From: JAIRMO01 sp046533115
GTDB taxonomy: Bacteria; Spirochaetota; Spirochaetia; Treponematales; Breznakiellaceae
DNA: 64,000 nt
Direction of reading: 5' to 3'
NCBI RefSeq assembly: GCF_046533115.1
Contig: NZ_JAJQRC010000001.1
Span: forward strand, 62,001-126,000
In this document: in pieces, positions 41,564 to 49,311 of the stretch
How the letters are laid out: every line of letters begins with the position of its first letter
How positions within the stretch are numbered: the first letter of the stretch is position 1
The notes under the pieces: generated by a model
Database searches by the model: none
What the model was told of the DNA's origin: nothing
The model's input: only the letters and a program-made list of their open reading frames with translations
Made by a program: the position numbers and the translations under genes

Positions 41564-42337
41564 ATGATCCGTTTAAAAAACGAAAAACAGATCGAGGGTA
41601 TCCGCCGGTCTTGCCATATGCTCAGCGCCATGTACCGGGAACTTATCCCCCTGGTTAAGCCGGGGATTGAAACCATAGAATTGGACAAATGGGCCCAGAA
41701 CTGGATAAAGCAGCGGGGAGGGCGTCCCGCCTTTTTAGGATACGGGCCAAAGAACAACCCCTTTCCCGGGGCCCTGTGTATTTCCATCAACCAGGAGGTG
41801 ATCCATGGAATTCCCTCCCGGCGAAAAATAGCCGAGGGGGACCTGGTTTCCCTGGATTGCGGCATTGATCTGGGAGGGTATATCAGCGATCAGGCGGTAA
41901 CCGTGGAAGCGGGTAGGGTGGACGAGGTTTCCCGCCGGCTTAACGCGGTCACCCGGGAATGTCTTTACCGGGGAATCGCGGCGGCCAGAGCCGGTGACCG
42001 GCTTCTCCAAATTGCCCGGGCGGTATATGCCCATGCCCATTCCCAGGGCTATGGGGTGGTCCGGGACTTCTGTGGTCATGGGGTAGGGCTGGAGGTTCAT
42101 GAGGACCCCCAGGTTCCTAATTATCCCCACGGTCCAAACCCGCGGATGACCGGCGGCCTGGTAATAGCCATTGAACCCATGATCAACCTAGGAACCGGGG
42201 ATGTTAAGGTTATGAAAGACGGTTGGACCGTAGTTACCACCGATAATAAACCTTCCGCCCATTGGGAACATACCGTAGTCGTTTATAGGGATCGTACCGA
42301 AGTTTTAACCGATAGTATTGAAACCCTTCAAGGATAA
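41564..42337 (+). CDS. map: Methionine aminopeptidase, type I
   Basis: The 257-residue enzyme removes the initiator methionine. Metal ligands are in the expected places: SLDCGIDLGGYISDQAVTV (two Asp), CGHGVGLEVHEDP (His), VIAIEPMIN (Glu) and WEHTVVV (Glu). ISINQEVIHGIPS gives the substrate-pocket His. Length is usual. It is likely cotranscribed with the J-domain gene. Confidence 0.96.
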   Translation: MIRLKNEKQIEGIRRSCHMLSAMYRELIPLVKPGIETIELDKWAQNWIKQRGGRPAFLGYGPKNNPFPGALCISINQEVIHGIPSRRKIAEGDLVSLDCGIDLGGYISDQAVTVEAGRVDEVSRRLNAVTRECLYRGIAAARAGDRLLQIARAVYAHAHSQGYGVVRDFCGHGVGLEVHEDPQVPNYPHGPNPRMTGGLVIAIEPMINLGTGDVKVMKDGWTVVTTDNKPSAHWEHTVVVYRDRTEVLTDSIETLQG

Positions 42338-42378
42338 AGCTGTAACTATTCGGATAATTTATTATTATTAATATATAT

Positions 42379-42505
42379 GAGGCAGTTTCAAAATCGGGTT
42401 TTTTTGTTACCGCTTCTTATGATTTTTCAGCGGACCGGCTTAATTTAGGGCTTAACCCGCTTTTTGCAAGGTCGGTTTCAAAAAAATGAATTTTGAAACA
42501 GGCTC
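42379..42505. repeat. Composite nested palindrome, family B, intact copy
   Basis: The outer arms GAGGCAGTTTCAAAAT (42379-42394) and ATTTTGAAACAGGCTC (42490-42505) pair with few mismatches. Inside, CAGCGGA (42428-42434) faces CCGCTTTTTG (42458-42467), and GGTCGGTTTCAAAA pairs with TTTTGAAACAGG. About 56 bases at its right side (42451-42505) match the element at 59544-59598 almost base for base. It sits between map and htrA. A likely non-autonomous repeat of this genome. Confidence 0.7.
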
Positions 42506-42540
42506 ATTTTATAACATTTTTATCATTAGGAGAGAGCAGT

Positions 42541-44046
42541 ATGAATATCATCCGGAAGTTGTCATCGAAAAACCTTTTGGTGTTTAATTTGGTACTCATT
42601 GGGGTAATTTTTGGTTTTTCATTGGCGTTCCTTTCCTTCTCGTGTTCCACCCCTTCTCAGGCGAAGACCGCCCGGGCCCAGGAAAACTCCGTGGTGATTC
42701 CCCAGGACGCCCTTTCGGTTGCGGAAAACCTCCAGGTCGCCTTTCGCTCGGTTTCGGAAAAGGTACTCCCCTCGGTGGTGGAGATTAAGACCGTTTCTAT
42801 CCGTCGGCAGCAGGTTCCCAATTTTAACGGCATTCCCTGGGAATTCTTTTTCGGCCCCCGGGAAGGGACCCCTGATAACCGGGGCCAGGAACGGGAATAC
42901 CGGTCCCAGGGACTGGGGTCGGGTATCATAGTCCGGCAGGAAAAGGATACCTACTATGTCCTTACCAATAACCATGTGGTAGGGGATGTGAGCGAAATTT
43001 CTGTGGCCACCAGCGACGGCAAGGAGTTTTCCGCAGAATTGGTGGGCAAGGACGAGCGTAAGGATCTGGCGATGGTCTCCTTTAAAACCACCGATAAATT
43101 TCCCCTGGCGGTATTGGGGGATTCGGACCTGGTCAAGGTTGGGGACTGGGCCATTGCCGTGGGAAATCCCCTGGGATTTATGTTTTCCGTAACCCAGGGT
43201 ATTGTAAGCGCCGTGGGGCGGACCGGAGGACCGGCGAATAATATCAACGACTTTATCCAAACCGATACCTCCATCAACCAGGGGAATTCCGGAGGCGCCT
43301 TGGTTAATATTCGGGGAGAGGTTATCGGGATCAACACCTGGATAGCCAGTAATACCAACGGCGGTTCCGTAGGTCTGGGTTTTGCCATACCCATCAATAA
43401 CGCGAAACGGTCCATCGATGAATTTATCAGCAAGGGTGAAATCAGTTACGGTTGGCTGGGGGTTTCCCTGATAGAGCCTGACCGGGAAACCCTGCAAGCC
43501 CTGGGGCTTGAGGGTAAACGGGGAGCCCTGGCTTCTATGGTGTTCCTGGATTCCCCCGCGGACAAGGGGGGAATCCAGCCCGGGGACTTTATCACCCATG
43601 TTAACGGCCGGGAAGTCCGGACCGTCAATCAGGTAACCATGATGGTGGGGGATATCAAACCCGGGGAACGGGCATCCTTTACCGTTATCCGGGATAAGGC
43701 TTCTCAAAACATTAATGTCCGTATTGAAGCCCGTACCGAAGCGGTATCCACGGATAACAAAAAATTGTGGCCCGGGGTTTATGTTGTCCCCCTTACCGAG
43801 GCGGTCCGGAACAGCCTGAATCTTGATAAAAATGCCACAGGGCTTTTGGTTGCCCAGGTGATCGCCGACAGTCCCGCGTCGATTGTGGGCCTTAAACAGG
43901 GGGATAGAATCTTGAAGATCAACGGGGAAACCGTTCCGGATCAGAGCGCCTTTTATCGGGTTTTACGGGAAAAGGCCGGAACCGAATTGTGGTTTGAAAT
44001 CGCCCGGGGGGATGCGACCCTGGAGAGTTTGCGGTTTAAACGATAA
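42541..44046 (+). CDS. htrA: Periplasmic serine protease, HtrA/DegP family
   Basis: From the ATG at 42541 (AGGAGAG upstream) the protein has 501 residues. After an N-terminal hydrophobic segment (about 13-34) it has the trypsin-like triad: His145 (TNNHVVG), Asp175 (RKDLAMV) and Ser250 (NQGNSGGAL). Two PDZ domains follow (about 310-395 and 410-495). It degrades or refolds damaged envelope proteins. LSFSC ending at Cys35 could be a relaxed spirochaetal lipobox, so it may be a lipoprotein; otherwise a signal-peptidase site near TARAQ is possible. An in-frame ATG 48 bases upstream lies inside the palindromic repeat and is unlikely. Confidence 0.94.
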   Translation: MNIIRKLSSKNLLVFNLVLIGVIFGFSLAFLSFSCSTPSQAKTARAQENSVVIPQDALSVAENLQVAFRSVSEKVLPSVVEIKTVSIRRQQVPNFNGIPWEFFFGPREGTPDNRGQEREYRSQGLGSGIIVRQEKDTYYVLTNNHVVGDVSEISVATSDGKEFSAELVGKDERKDLAMVSFKTTDKFPLAVLGDSDLVKVGDWAIAVGNPLGFMFSVTQGIVSAVGRTGGPANNINDFIQTDTSINQGNSGGALVNIRGEVIGINTWIASNTNGGSVGLGFAIPINNAKRSIDEFISKGEISYGWLGVSLIEPDRETLQALGLEGKRGALASMVFLDSPADKGGIQPGDFITHVNGREVRTVNQVTMMVGDIKPGERASFTVIRDKASQNINVRIEARTEAVSTDNKKLWPGVYVVPLTEAVRNSLNLDKNATGLLVAQVIADSPASIVGLKQGDRILKINGETVPDQSAFYRVLREKAGTELWFEIARGDATLESLRFKR

Positions 44047-44143
44047 GCTCGTGCCTTCTCAAGGCTGTTTAAAAAACCGGATGGGCCGGCAGCCGTAATT
44101 TTAAAGACAAATTTTGCTTGTCAAGCAGTCTTAGGTTCATGTG

Positions 44144-44171
44144 AAAAAAGCGGGCTTGCGCCCGCTTTTTT
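44144..44171. terminator. Bidirectional terminator between htrA and the exported-protein gene
   Basis: AAAAAA, GCGGGC (44150-44155), loop TTGC, GCCCGC (44160-44165), TTTTTT. A-tract and T-tract flank the stem on both sides, so it can end both convergent transcripts. Confidence 0.85.
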
Positions 44172-44216
44172 ATGGGGAAGCTTTTAAACCCGGTTGATCC
44201 TGCGGCTTTGGAAGGC

Positions 44217-44993
44217 TTAGCTTATGCCGTCAACGAGCCAGTCAACAATGACATCCATTCTTTTTTTGATCATGTTCGATACTCGTTCAATTTTGGACAT
44301 GACGATATCAGGAATCTCTGCACCGACAATACTATAAATTAAAACCCCTTCGGACAACGGCTCGATATAGAGTTGGGCAATAAATTTATCCTCTTTAATT
44401 ATCGGAAATATGGCCATATAAATGCTTTTGAAGTTGGATAGGGTATAAAACAACTCATCCTGGGTTGCGATGAGTTCCGCCCTATAGTAGGAATTACCGA
44501 AATTCGTATCCTTTAGACGCATATATATGGTTTCGGTGGGGGGAATTTGTGTAGCCGGGAGAGGATCCGGCAGGGGATTGTTCCTTCGGGTGTTTTCAAT
44601 ACGGGTTGTTTCCTTAAAAACAGGATTGTCCTTCCCCGGTACATCGTTACGGTGTACCCGGCCGCTCAAACCTTGTACCCTGCTCAGGGCATTATACACG
44701 GTAATAAGACCGGAATACCGGTGGGTATAGGGACAAACCAAAAGGTTTTCCACAAAAAAGGAGGGCCTCCGGCTTAACACCGGGACGGAAATAGACATTC
44801 CCGATTTAGAAACGGGCAAGAGCTGCAAACCCGCGGATGCCAGGTTAAATTCCGAATAACCGGTGGATGAAAAAACTTGGTTTTTTTTCTCCTCATTTAA
44901 ATGGGGAAAAATATCGGTAAAAGATCGGGAGGCGCCAAAGGTACTGGTGGTGATGATAAGCCAGAGACATATAAAGATTACATTCCTGCCCAT
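44217..44993 (-). CDS. Exported protein of unknown function
   Basis: The 258-residue protein has a signal peptide (MGRNVIFICLWLIITTSTFGA) and AAGGAG upstream of its ATG. The body mixes strands and helices; an Arg/Asn/Pro-rich stretch (about 128-150) may be a flexible loop. The C-terminus is an amphipathic helix pair (IPDIVMSKIERVSNMIKKRMDVIVDWLVDGIS). It resembles a family of unknown function I have seen in treponemes, but I cannot name it. It lies downstream of the Omp85-like gene on the same strand. Confidence 0.7.
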   Translation of the reverse strand: MGRNVIFICLWLIITTSTFGASRSFTDIFPHLNEEKKNQVFSSTGYSEFNLASAGLQLLPVSKSGMSISVPVLSRRPSFFVENLLVCPYTHRYSGLITVYNALSRVQGLSGRVHRNDVPGKDNPVFKETTRIENTRRNNPLPDPLPATQIPPTETIYMRLKDTNFGNSYYRAELIATQDELFYTLSNFKSIYMAIFPIIKEDKFIAQLYIEPLSEGVLIYSIVGAEIPDIVMSKIERVSNMIKKRMDVIVDWLVDGIS

Positions 44994-45051
44994 AAAGGCA
45001 CTCCTTCTTGCCCCGGCGGTCCCTAGGTCCTGTGACCATAAGGACTACCGC

Positions 45052-46695
45052 TTAATAAAAATGACCTACCCCAATAAATAATTCCCGGCCGCCGCTGGGA
45101 AAAAATCTACCGGTTCTTAAAAACTCTCTCAGATCCATACCAAGGCTCATCCGCAGATAGAAGCTGCGCATGGCCAGGGGAAAAACGATTGCTTCCACTC
45201 CCCCGGCGACGAGGGTGTCTTTAAATGAAAAGCTCCGGTTATGCACCGGATCCTCTGCCAGGGCTACATCAATAAAGGGTGATCCGTGGAGTTCAAAATC
45301 AAAGAAATGAAGTTTTGGGTTATTATACCATTCGGAAGGAACAAACCGGAAAAGCCGTACCGGAAAGTCCATGTTGATAGATAACATATAATTTACCGGC
45401 AACTGATTGTTTTTAATTCCCCGCAGGGCGTCTCCTCCATCGGAATACACACGGTAATATCCGTTTCCAAAAACCGCCGGTATGGCCTTTGAATCAAAAA
45501 ACCATTGCCGGTACATAAACCGGCCGGAAATTCCAATATCCTCCGCCAAAGGAAGATGACCGATGGCGGAAATGGAAATACTATTGGTCCAACTGGTCCG
45601 GTATATGTTATAAGTATTGGAATTTTGCAGGGAAATTTCCAGTCCTTTTCGGTAGTTTCCTATCCAGTTTATTTCGCCGAATCCTATGGATTGACTGGGA
45701 GTAAGGGAAGGCCCCTCCCGGTATTCTCCCAACTCCCCGTTAGGGCGGTAATTTATGGTACTGGTTAATTTTGGGGTATAGGTTAAGGGACCAAACCTGC
45801 CCACGGTTATACCCAAGGGTATTTTCCATTGACTGTAAAGTTCACTGGACATATACCAGCGATCCTGAAAATAAGGACCATCATCAATAATGTCGGAGGT
45901 ATTATTCTCTTCATTCACCAGGATTGATTGGTTGAAACCAAAGGTAAAGGAGGTCGTTTTAAAGGGAAGATCCATGGAAAGGCCGGTGGTATTTTTATAA
46001 TAGAGGGGTTTTTCCTGGGTGTAATCAAATTCATGATCAAAATTCAGATTCCAATTAAATCCAAACGCCCGAAAAGGGATATCCGAATCAATTCCCAACA
46101 AAACACTGTGTTTGCCTTCTTCGTCATAGGAATACCCCAGATCGACCCGTAAAGGGGACATGGACCCCAGAAAATTATAATCCCGGGCTTTAAGGGTAAG
46201 TTCAAATCCGGAATTTGAATCGTATTTAGGTTCGGGGAGGACTATGATATTCAACGTATCGGTGGTATTGATGCGCAGATCCACCGGGATAAGACCGTTT
46301 TCATCGACAGCGGCCAGGGTATATTCAATCTGTACATTTTCAAGGACCCGCTGGTTAAGCAGGAGCTGGGTTTTCCGGGTTATATAATTTTCAAGGTTAT
46401 TTTTTCCCGTAATGTTTTCCCCAAGGACAAATTCCCCTTTTTCCATCAAGGCGGATATCCTGGTTCTTCCCTGGACATCAAAGGTAACGGCTCTAATATA
46501 ATATACTATTTGAGATTCATCTTGCGCTTCATCAATTTGTGATTCATCGATTCCGTTAAGCGGAATTTCGGGATTTAATTCCGCTGAACTTTCCGGAGTT
46601 TGGTCCGGGACTACCCCTTCGGCCTCTTGACCATAGAGGGTGAAGAATAAGCAACATACAAAAAAGATAAAAAAAAGTCGTTTCTTGAAAATCAT
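45052..46695 (-). CDS. Omp85/BamA-like outer-membrane beta-barrel protein, one POTRA-like domain
   Basis: The 547-residue protein has a signal peptide (to LYGQ), a short acidic linker, then one POTRA-like domain (about residues 62-145: IRAVTFDVQGRTRIS..., NYITRKTQLLLNQRVLENVQIEYTL). The rest consists of alternating amphipathic strands ending in GVGHFY, a C-terminal aromatic residue as in barrel proteins. DALRGIKNNQ resembles the (V/I/L)RG motif of the Omp85 L6 loop. It has fewer POTRA domains than BamA (five), closer to small Omp85 or TamA-like relatives. The first codon overlaps the stop of aroB by four bases, an odd coupling. Confidence 0.75.
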   Translation of the reverse strand: MIFKKRLFFIFFVCCLFFTLYGQEAEGVVPDQTPESSAELNPEIPLNGIDESQIDEAQDESQIVYYIRAVTFDVQGRTRISALMEKGEFVLGENITGKNNLENYITRKTQLLLNQRVLENVQIEYTLAAVDENGLIPVDLRINTTDTLNIIVLPEPKYDSNSGFELTLKARDYNFLGSMSPLRVDLGYSYDEEGKHSVLLGIDSDIPFRAFGFNWNLNFDHEFDYTQEKPLYYKNTTGLSMDLPFKTTSFTFGFNQSILVNEENNTSDIIDDGPYFQDRWYMSSELYSQWKIPLGITVGRFGPLTYTPKLTSTINYRPNGELGEYREGPSLTPSQSIGFGEINWIGNYRKGLEISLQNSNTYNIYRTSWTNSISISAIGHLPLAEDIGISGRFMYRQWFFDSKAIPAVFGNGYYRVYSDGGDALRGIKNNQLPVNYMLSINMDFPVRLFRFVPSEWYNNPKLHFFDFELHGSPFIDVALAEDPVHNRSFSFKDTLVAGGVEAIVFPLAMRSFYLRMSLGMDLREFLRTGRFFPSGGRELFIGVGHFY

Positions 46696-47789
46696 AGGGC
46701 ATATTCTCCGTTAATGAGGGGTGGTAAAAATCGATCTTCAATTAAATCATCCTGTATGATTTGGACACTCTGGGCCATGGGAATTACAAACCGCAATTTA
46801 CCGGCCTTTTGTTTTTTATCACCCCAGAGGGCCTTCATAAAAATCGCTTTATCCCCCATCTTTGGATGGGGAGTCGTGATCTCATACCCAAATGAACGGA
46901 CCAGATCGATGATATCCATGGCCCGTTCCTTGGGGGTAATACCTATATGATGACCTAATTCGCAGGAACGGACAAGTCCCCAGGCCACCGCCTCTCCGTG
47001 GGATATAGTTCCCAGCCCGGCGGACGATTCCAAGGCATGGGCAAAAGTATGACCCCAATTGAGCAGGGCCCGTTCCGTACCGGTCTCCTGGGGATCAGCC
47101 TCGACAATTCGGCCTTTAATTTTTACGGAAGCGGAAATAAGTTCAAAAAGCAATTCCTCATACTCCGGTAGAAGATCCCCCCGGCTAAACCCGGTCCCCA
47201 GGACCCTGAGGGCTTTCCCCATCTCCCCGTCGTCCAGCAGGGCGGTCTTAATAAGTTCCGCCATACCGGATTTCCATTCCTCCCGGGGAAGGGTAGTCAA
47301 GGTTTCCAGGGGCAGGTAAATATGCCTGGCGGGATAAAAGGTTCCCGCAAGATTTTTTATTCCAAACAGATCAAACCCTGTTTTTCCGCCCAGGGCGGCA
47401 TCCACCATGCCCAACAAGGTGGTGGAAACGATACAGAGCTTGCAGCCCCGCATAAAAATAGAAGCCCCAAAGGCTGCAAGGTCGCTGACGACCCCTCCTC
47501 CTACGGCTATAAAAAGACCATCCCTGCCGAGTCCTCCTGTTTTTGCCGCGGCCAGGATCCGCTCCACCGCAGGCCACCCCTTAGCGGCTTCTCCCCCGGA
47601 CAACACACAGAGGGGAATATCATGATTTTGCCTTATTCTAAGGGCGACGGCTTCGGTATGGGTATCACTTATCAGGATGGACCGGAAGGCCGGCTCATCC
47701 TGAAAGATATCATCCGCCTGGGGTAGTTGTTTTTGCAGGTGAACCTGGGATATAAATTTTCCAAAAGTAAAACGGTGTTCCCGAATCAT
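46692..47789 (-). CDS. aroB: 3-dehydroquinate synthase
   Basis: The 365-residue enzyme does the second step of the shikimate pathway. Signatures: ISDTHTEAVAL, AVGGGVVSDLAAFGASIFMRG, STTLLGMVDAALGGKTGFD, KSGMAELIKTALL, LNWGHTFAHALE (metal His) and SHGEAVAWGL. There is no clear Shine-Dalgarno before the ATG, and a palindromic repeat lies 15 bp upstream. No other aromatic-pathway gene is near; it is instead joined to an outer-membrane protein gene. Confidence 0.95.
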   Translation of the reverse strand: MIREHRFTFGKFISQVHLQKQLPQADDIFQDEPAFRSILISDTHTEAVALRIRQNHDIPLCVLSGGEAAKGWPAVERILAAAKTGGLGRDGLFIAVGGGVVSDLAAFGASIFMRGCKLCIVSTTLLGMVDAALGGKTGFDLFGIKNLAGTFYPARHIYLPLETLTTLPREEWKSGMAELIKTALLDDGEMGKALRVLGTGFSRGDLLPEYEELLFELISASVKIKGRIVEADPQETGTERALLNWGHTFAHALESSAGLGTISHGEAVAWGLVRSCELGHHIGITPKERAMDIIDLVRSFGYEITTPHPKMGDKAIFMKALWGDKKQKAGKLRFVIPMAQSVQIIQDDLIEDRFLPPLINGEYAL

Positions 47790-47804
47790 GGTACTTTATT
47801 CGTT

Positions 47805-47936
47805 GAGGCTGTTTCCAAATCGATAGTCCGGAAGGGCCATGGTTTTGAAACAGCCACCTTAAATTTAAGAGGAAAAGCGGATTTTAGACCACTTTTCCCG
47901 GCCGATATCAAAAAACTTGAGTTTTGAAACCGGCTC
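47805..47936. repeat. Composite nested palindrome, family B, copy upstream of aroB
   Basis: A first palindrome GGCTGTTTCCAAA / TTTTGAAACAGCC (47807-47855) is followed by AAAAGCGG, CCCGGCCGATATCAAAAAA and GTTTTGAAACCGGCTC (47921-47936). The outermost GAG..GTTTC and GAAAC..CTC again pair. The plan is the same as at 42379-42505, with the modules in the same order. Confidence 0.65.
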
Positions 47937-48005
47937 GTTATTATATCATCCCAGGGGAGTAATTTCAACAAAAGGCTCCCGGAAAAAACCACCCTGTCAT
48001 AAGGA

Positions 48006-48842
48006 TTAGGATAAATCGGTAATGGTTGATTCAATAAAATTAAGGAGCTGGGCCTTTATCAGTTCCCCGCTTAGTTCAATCGCCGATAGGTAGGTTTTCC
48101 AGAGCTCCACATAGTTCAGGGTATCCTTTCGGTCCAAGGGGAGCCGCTTTCCGGCAAGAAAGCTTTCGCTGTTTTTATCCCGCAGGATGGCCCTTTCCGC
48201 AAAAACCATCCGGATATCGGTTAATATATTTTTTTGAACCCTTACCAGAAATACCGCAACTCCCCCCGATTCAATACCGACATAGGGGCCCTCAAATTTT
48301 TTATAAATTGAATAATCCCATTGTTCCAGGGGTATACGGATCCGGGTAAACAACTCCTGGGAATTAAAGACCAAAGGACTGGAAAAAGCAGAAAACCGGG
48401 ACGCAGAAATCCACCGTGCCCCCTGGGCGGTCCGTAATTCATACCGGGCATCCAGCGCTATCATGGCGGCGGATGCATCCATATGCCGGGAAGTATGGCA
48501 GATATTACCGCCGATGGTGGCAATATTCCGTAATTGGGGACCGGCTATACCGTTTAGGGTCTGCCGCAACACCTCGGGAACGGTTTTGCCCAGGTTGATT
48601 ATCTCGCTTATTTTTACCATGGCGCCTATTTCCAGATACCGTTCCGTCCGGGTTATGTGGTGGAGATCGGCTAATTTATCCAGGGATAGGATATTGATCG
48701 GCAAGGTGACCGTGGTTTTGCCCTGTCCCCAGAGTAGTTCGGTTCCCCCCGCAAAGGGAACCGCGTTGGGATAACGGGACCAGGCGGAGAACAGTTCCGG
48801 TAAATTTCCGGGAAAAAACACCTGGCTATGCGGAACGTCCAT
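48006..48842 (-). CDS. Molybdenum hydroxylase, FAD-binding subunit (XdhB/CoxM type)
   Basis: The 278-residue protein is the medium subunit of a xanthine-dehydrogenase-family enzyme. It has PFAGGTELLWGQ (FAD pyrophosphate loop), the TIGGNICHTSRHMD motif (second FAD loop, cf. TxGGN) and a CO-dehydrogenase-flavoprotein-like C-terminal domain. It takes electrons from the iron-sulfur subunit to FAD and on to an acceptor. It is the last gene of the run and overlaps the iron-sulfur gene by 17 bases. Confidence 0.9.
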   Translation of the reverse strand: MDVPHSQVFFPGNLPELFSAWSRYPNAVPFAGGTELLWGQGKTTVTLPINILSLDKLADLHHITRTERYLEIGAMVKISEIINLGKTVPEVLRQTLNGIAGPQLRNIATIGGNICHTSRHMDASAAMIALDARYELRTAQGARWISASRFSAFSSPLVFNSQELFTRIRIPLEQWDYSIYKKFEGPYVGIESGGVAVFLVRVQKNILTDIRMVFAERAILRDKNSESFLAGKRLPLDRKDTLNYVELWKTYLSAIELSGELIKAQLLNFIESTITDLS

Positions 48843-49311
48843 ACAACCTCCGCTGCCGTATGTCGGCGGTGAGCAATACCCCTTCCACCAGCCGGGTAGG
48901 ATCCGTACAGCGGCACCGTATGCCGTTAAAGGCCGCGGTTATATCGGTTTTAGAAGGCCGGGGGATCTTTTCCAACAGGGCTTCCACCGCCAGGATCTTT
49001 CCGGCGTCACAATACCCACAGTTTTCAACTCCCGCCTGGGAAAACCCCCTGAGTATGTCCTGATACTCATCGTTTTGGGAAAATCCCTCTATGGTTATAA
49101 TCTCGCATCCCCGGATTCGAAAGGCCGGAATAAGACAGGAGGGTACGACATCTCCATTAAAGATCACCGAGCATGCCCCGCAAATTCCCGTGAGACACCC
49201 GCATTTAGCCCCAAACAGCTTAAAGGTATCCCGAAGTATATCCAGAAGGCGGATGTCCGCCTCGGTACGAACGGTTACGTCTTCACCGTTCAGGATAAAT
49301 CCTATGGTCAT
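48826..49311 (-). CDS. Molybdenum hydroxylase, 2Fe-2S subunit (XdhC/CoxS type)
   Basis: The 161-residue protein has two [2Fe-2S] domains. The first has KCGCLTGICGACSV plus a later Cys (VPSCL); the second has NCGYCDAGK and IRCRCTDP. The layout is that of small subunits of the xanthine dehydrogenase/CO dehydrogenase family. I chose the ATG at 49311, seven bases after AAGGAGA, overlapping the stop of the large-subunit gene (ATGA). The usual CxxPG/CTPG in the second domain is CDAGK, a small deviation (Pro missing). Confidence 0.92.
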   Translation of the reverse strand: MTIGFILNGEDVTVRTEADIRLLDILRDTFKLFGAKCGCLTGICGACSVIFNGDVVPSCLIPAFRIRGCEIITIEGFSQNDEYQDILRGFSQAGVENCGYCDAGKILAVEALLEKIPRPSKTDITAAFNGIRCRCTDPTRLVEGVLLTADIRQRRLYGRSA

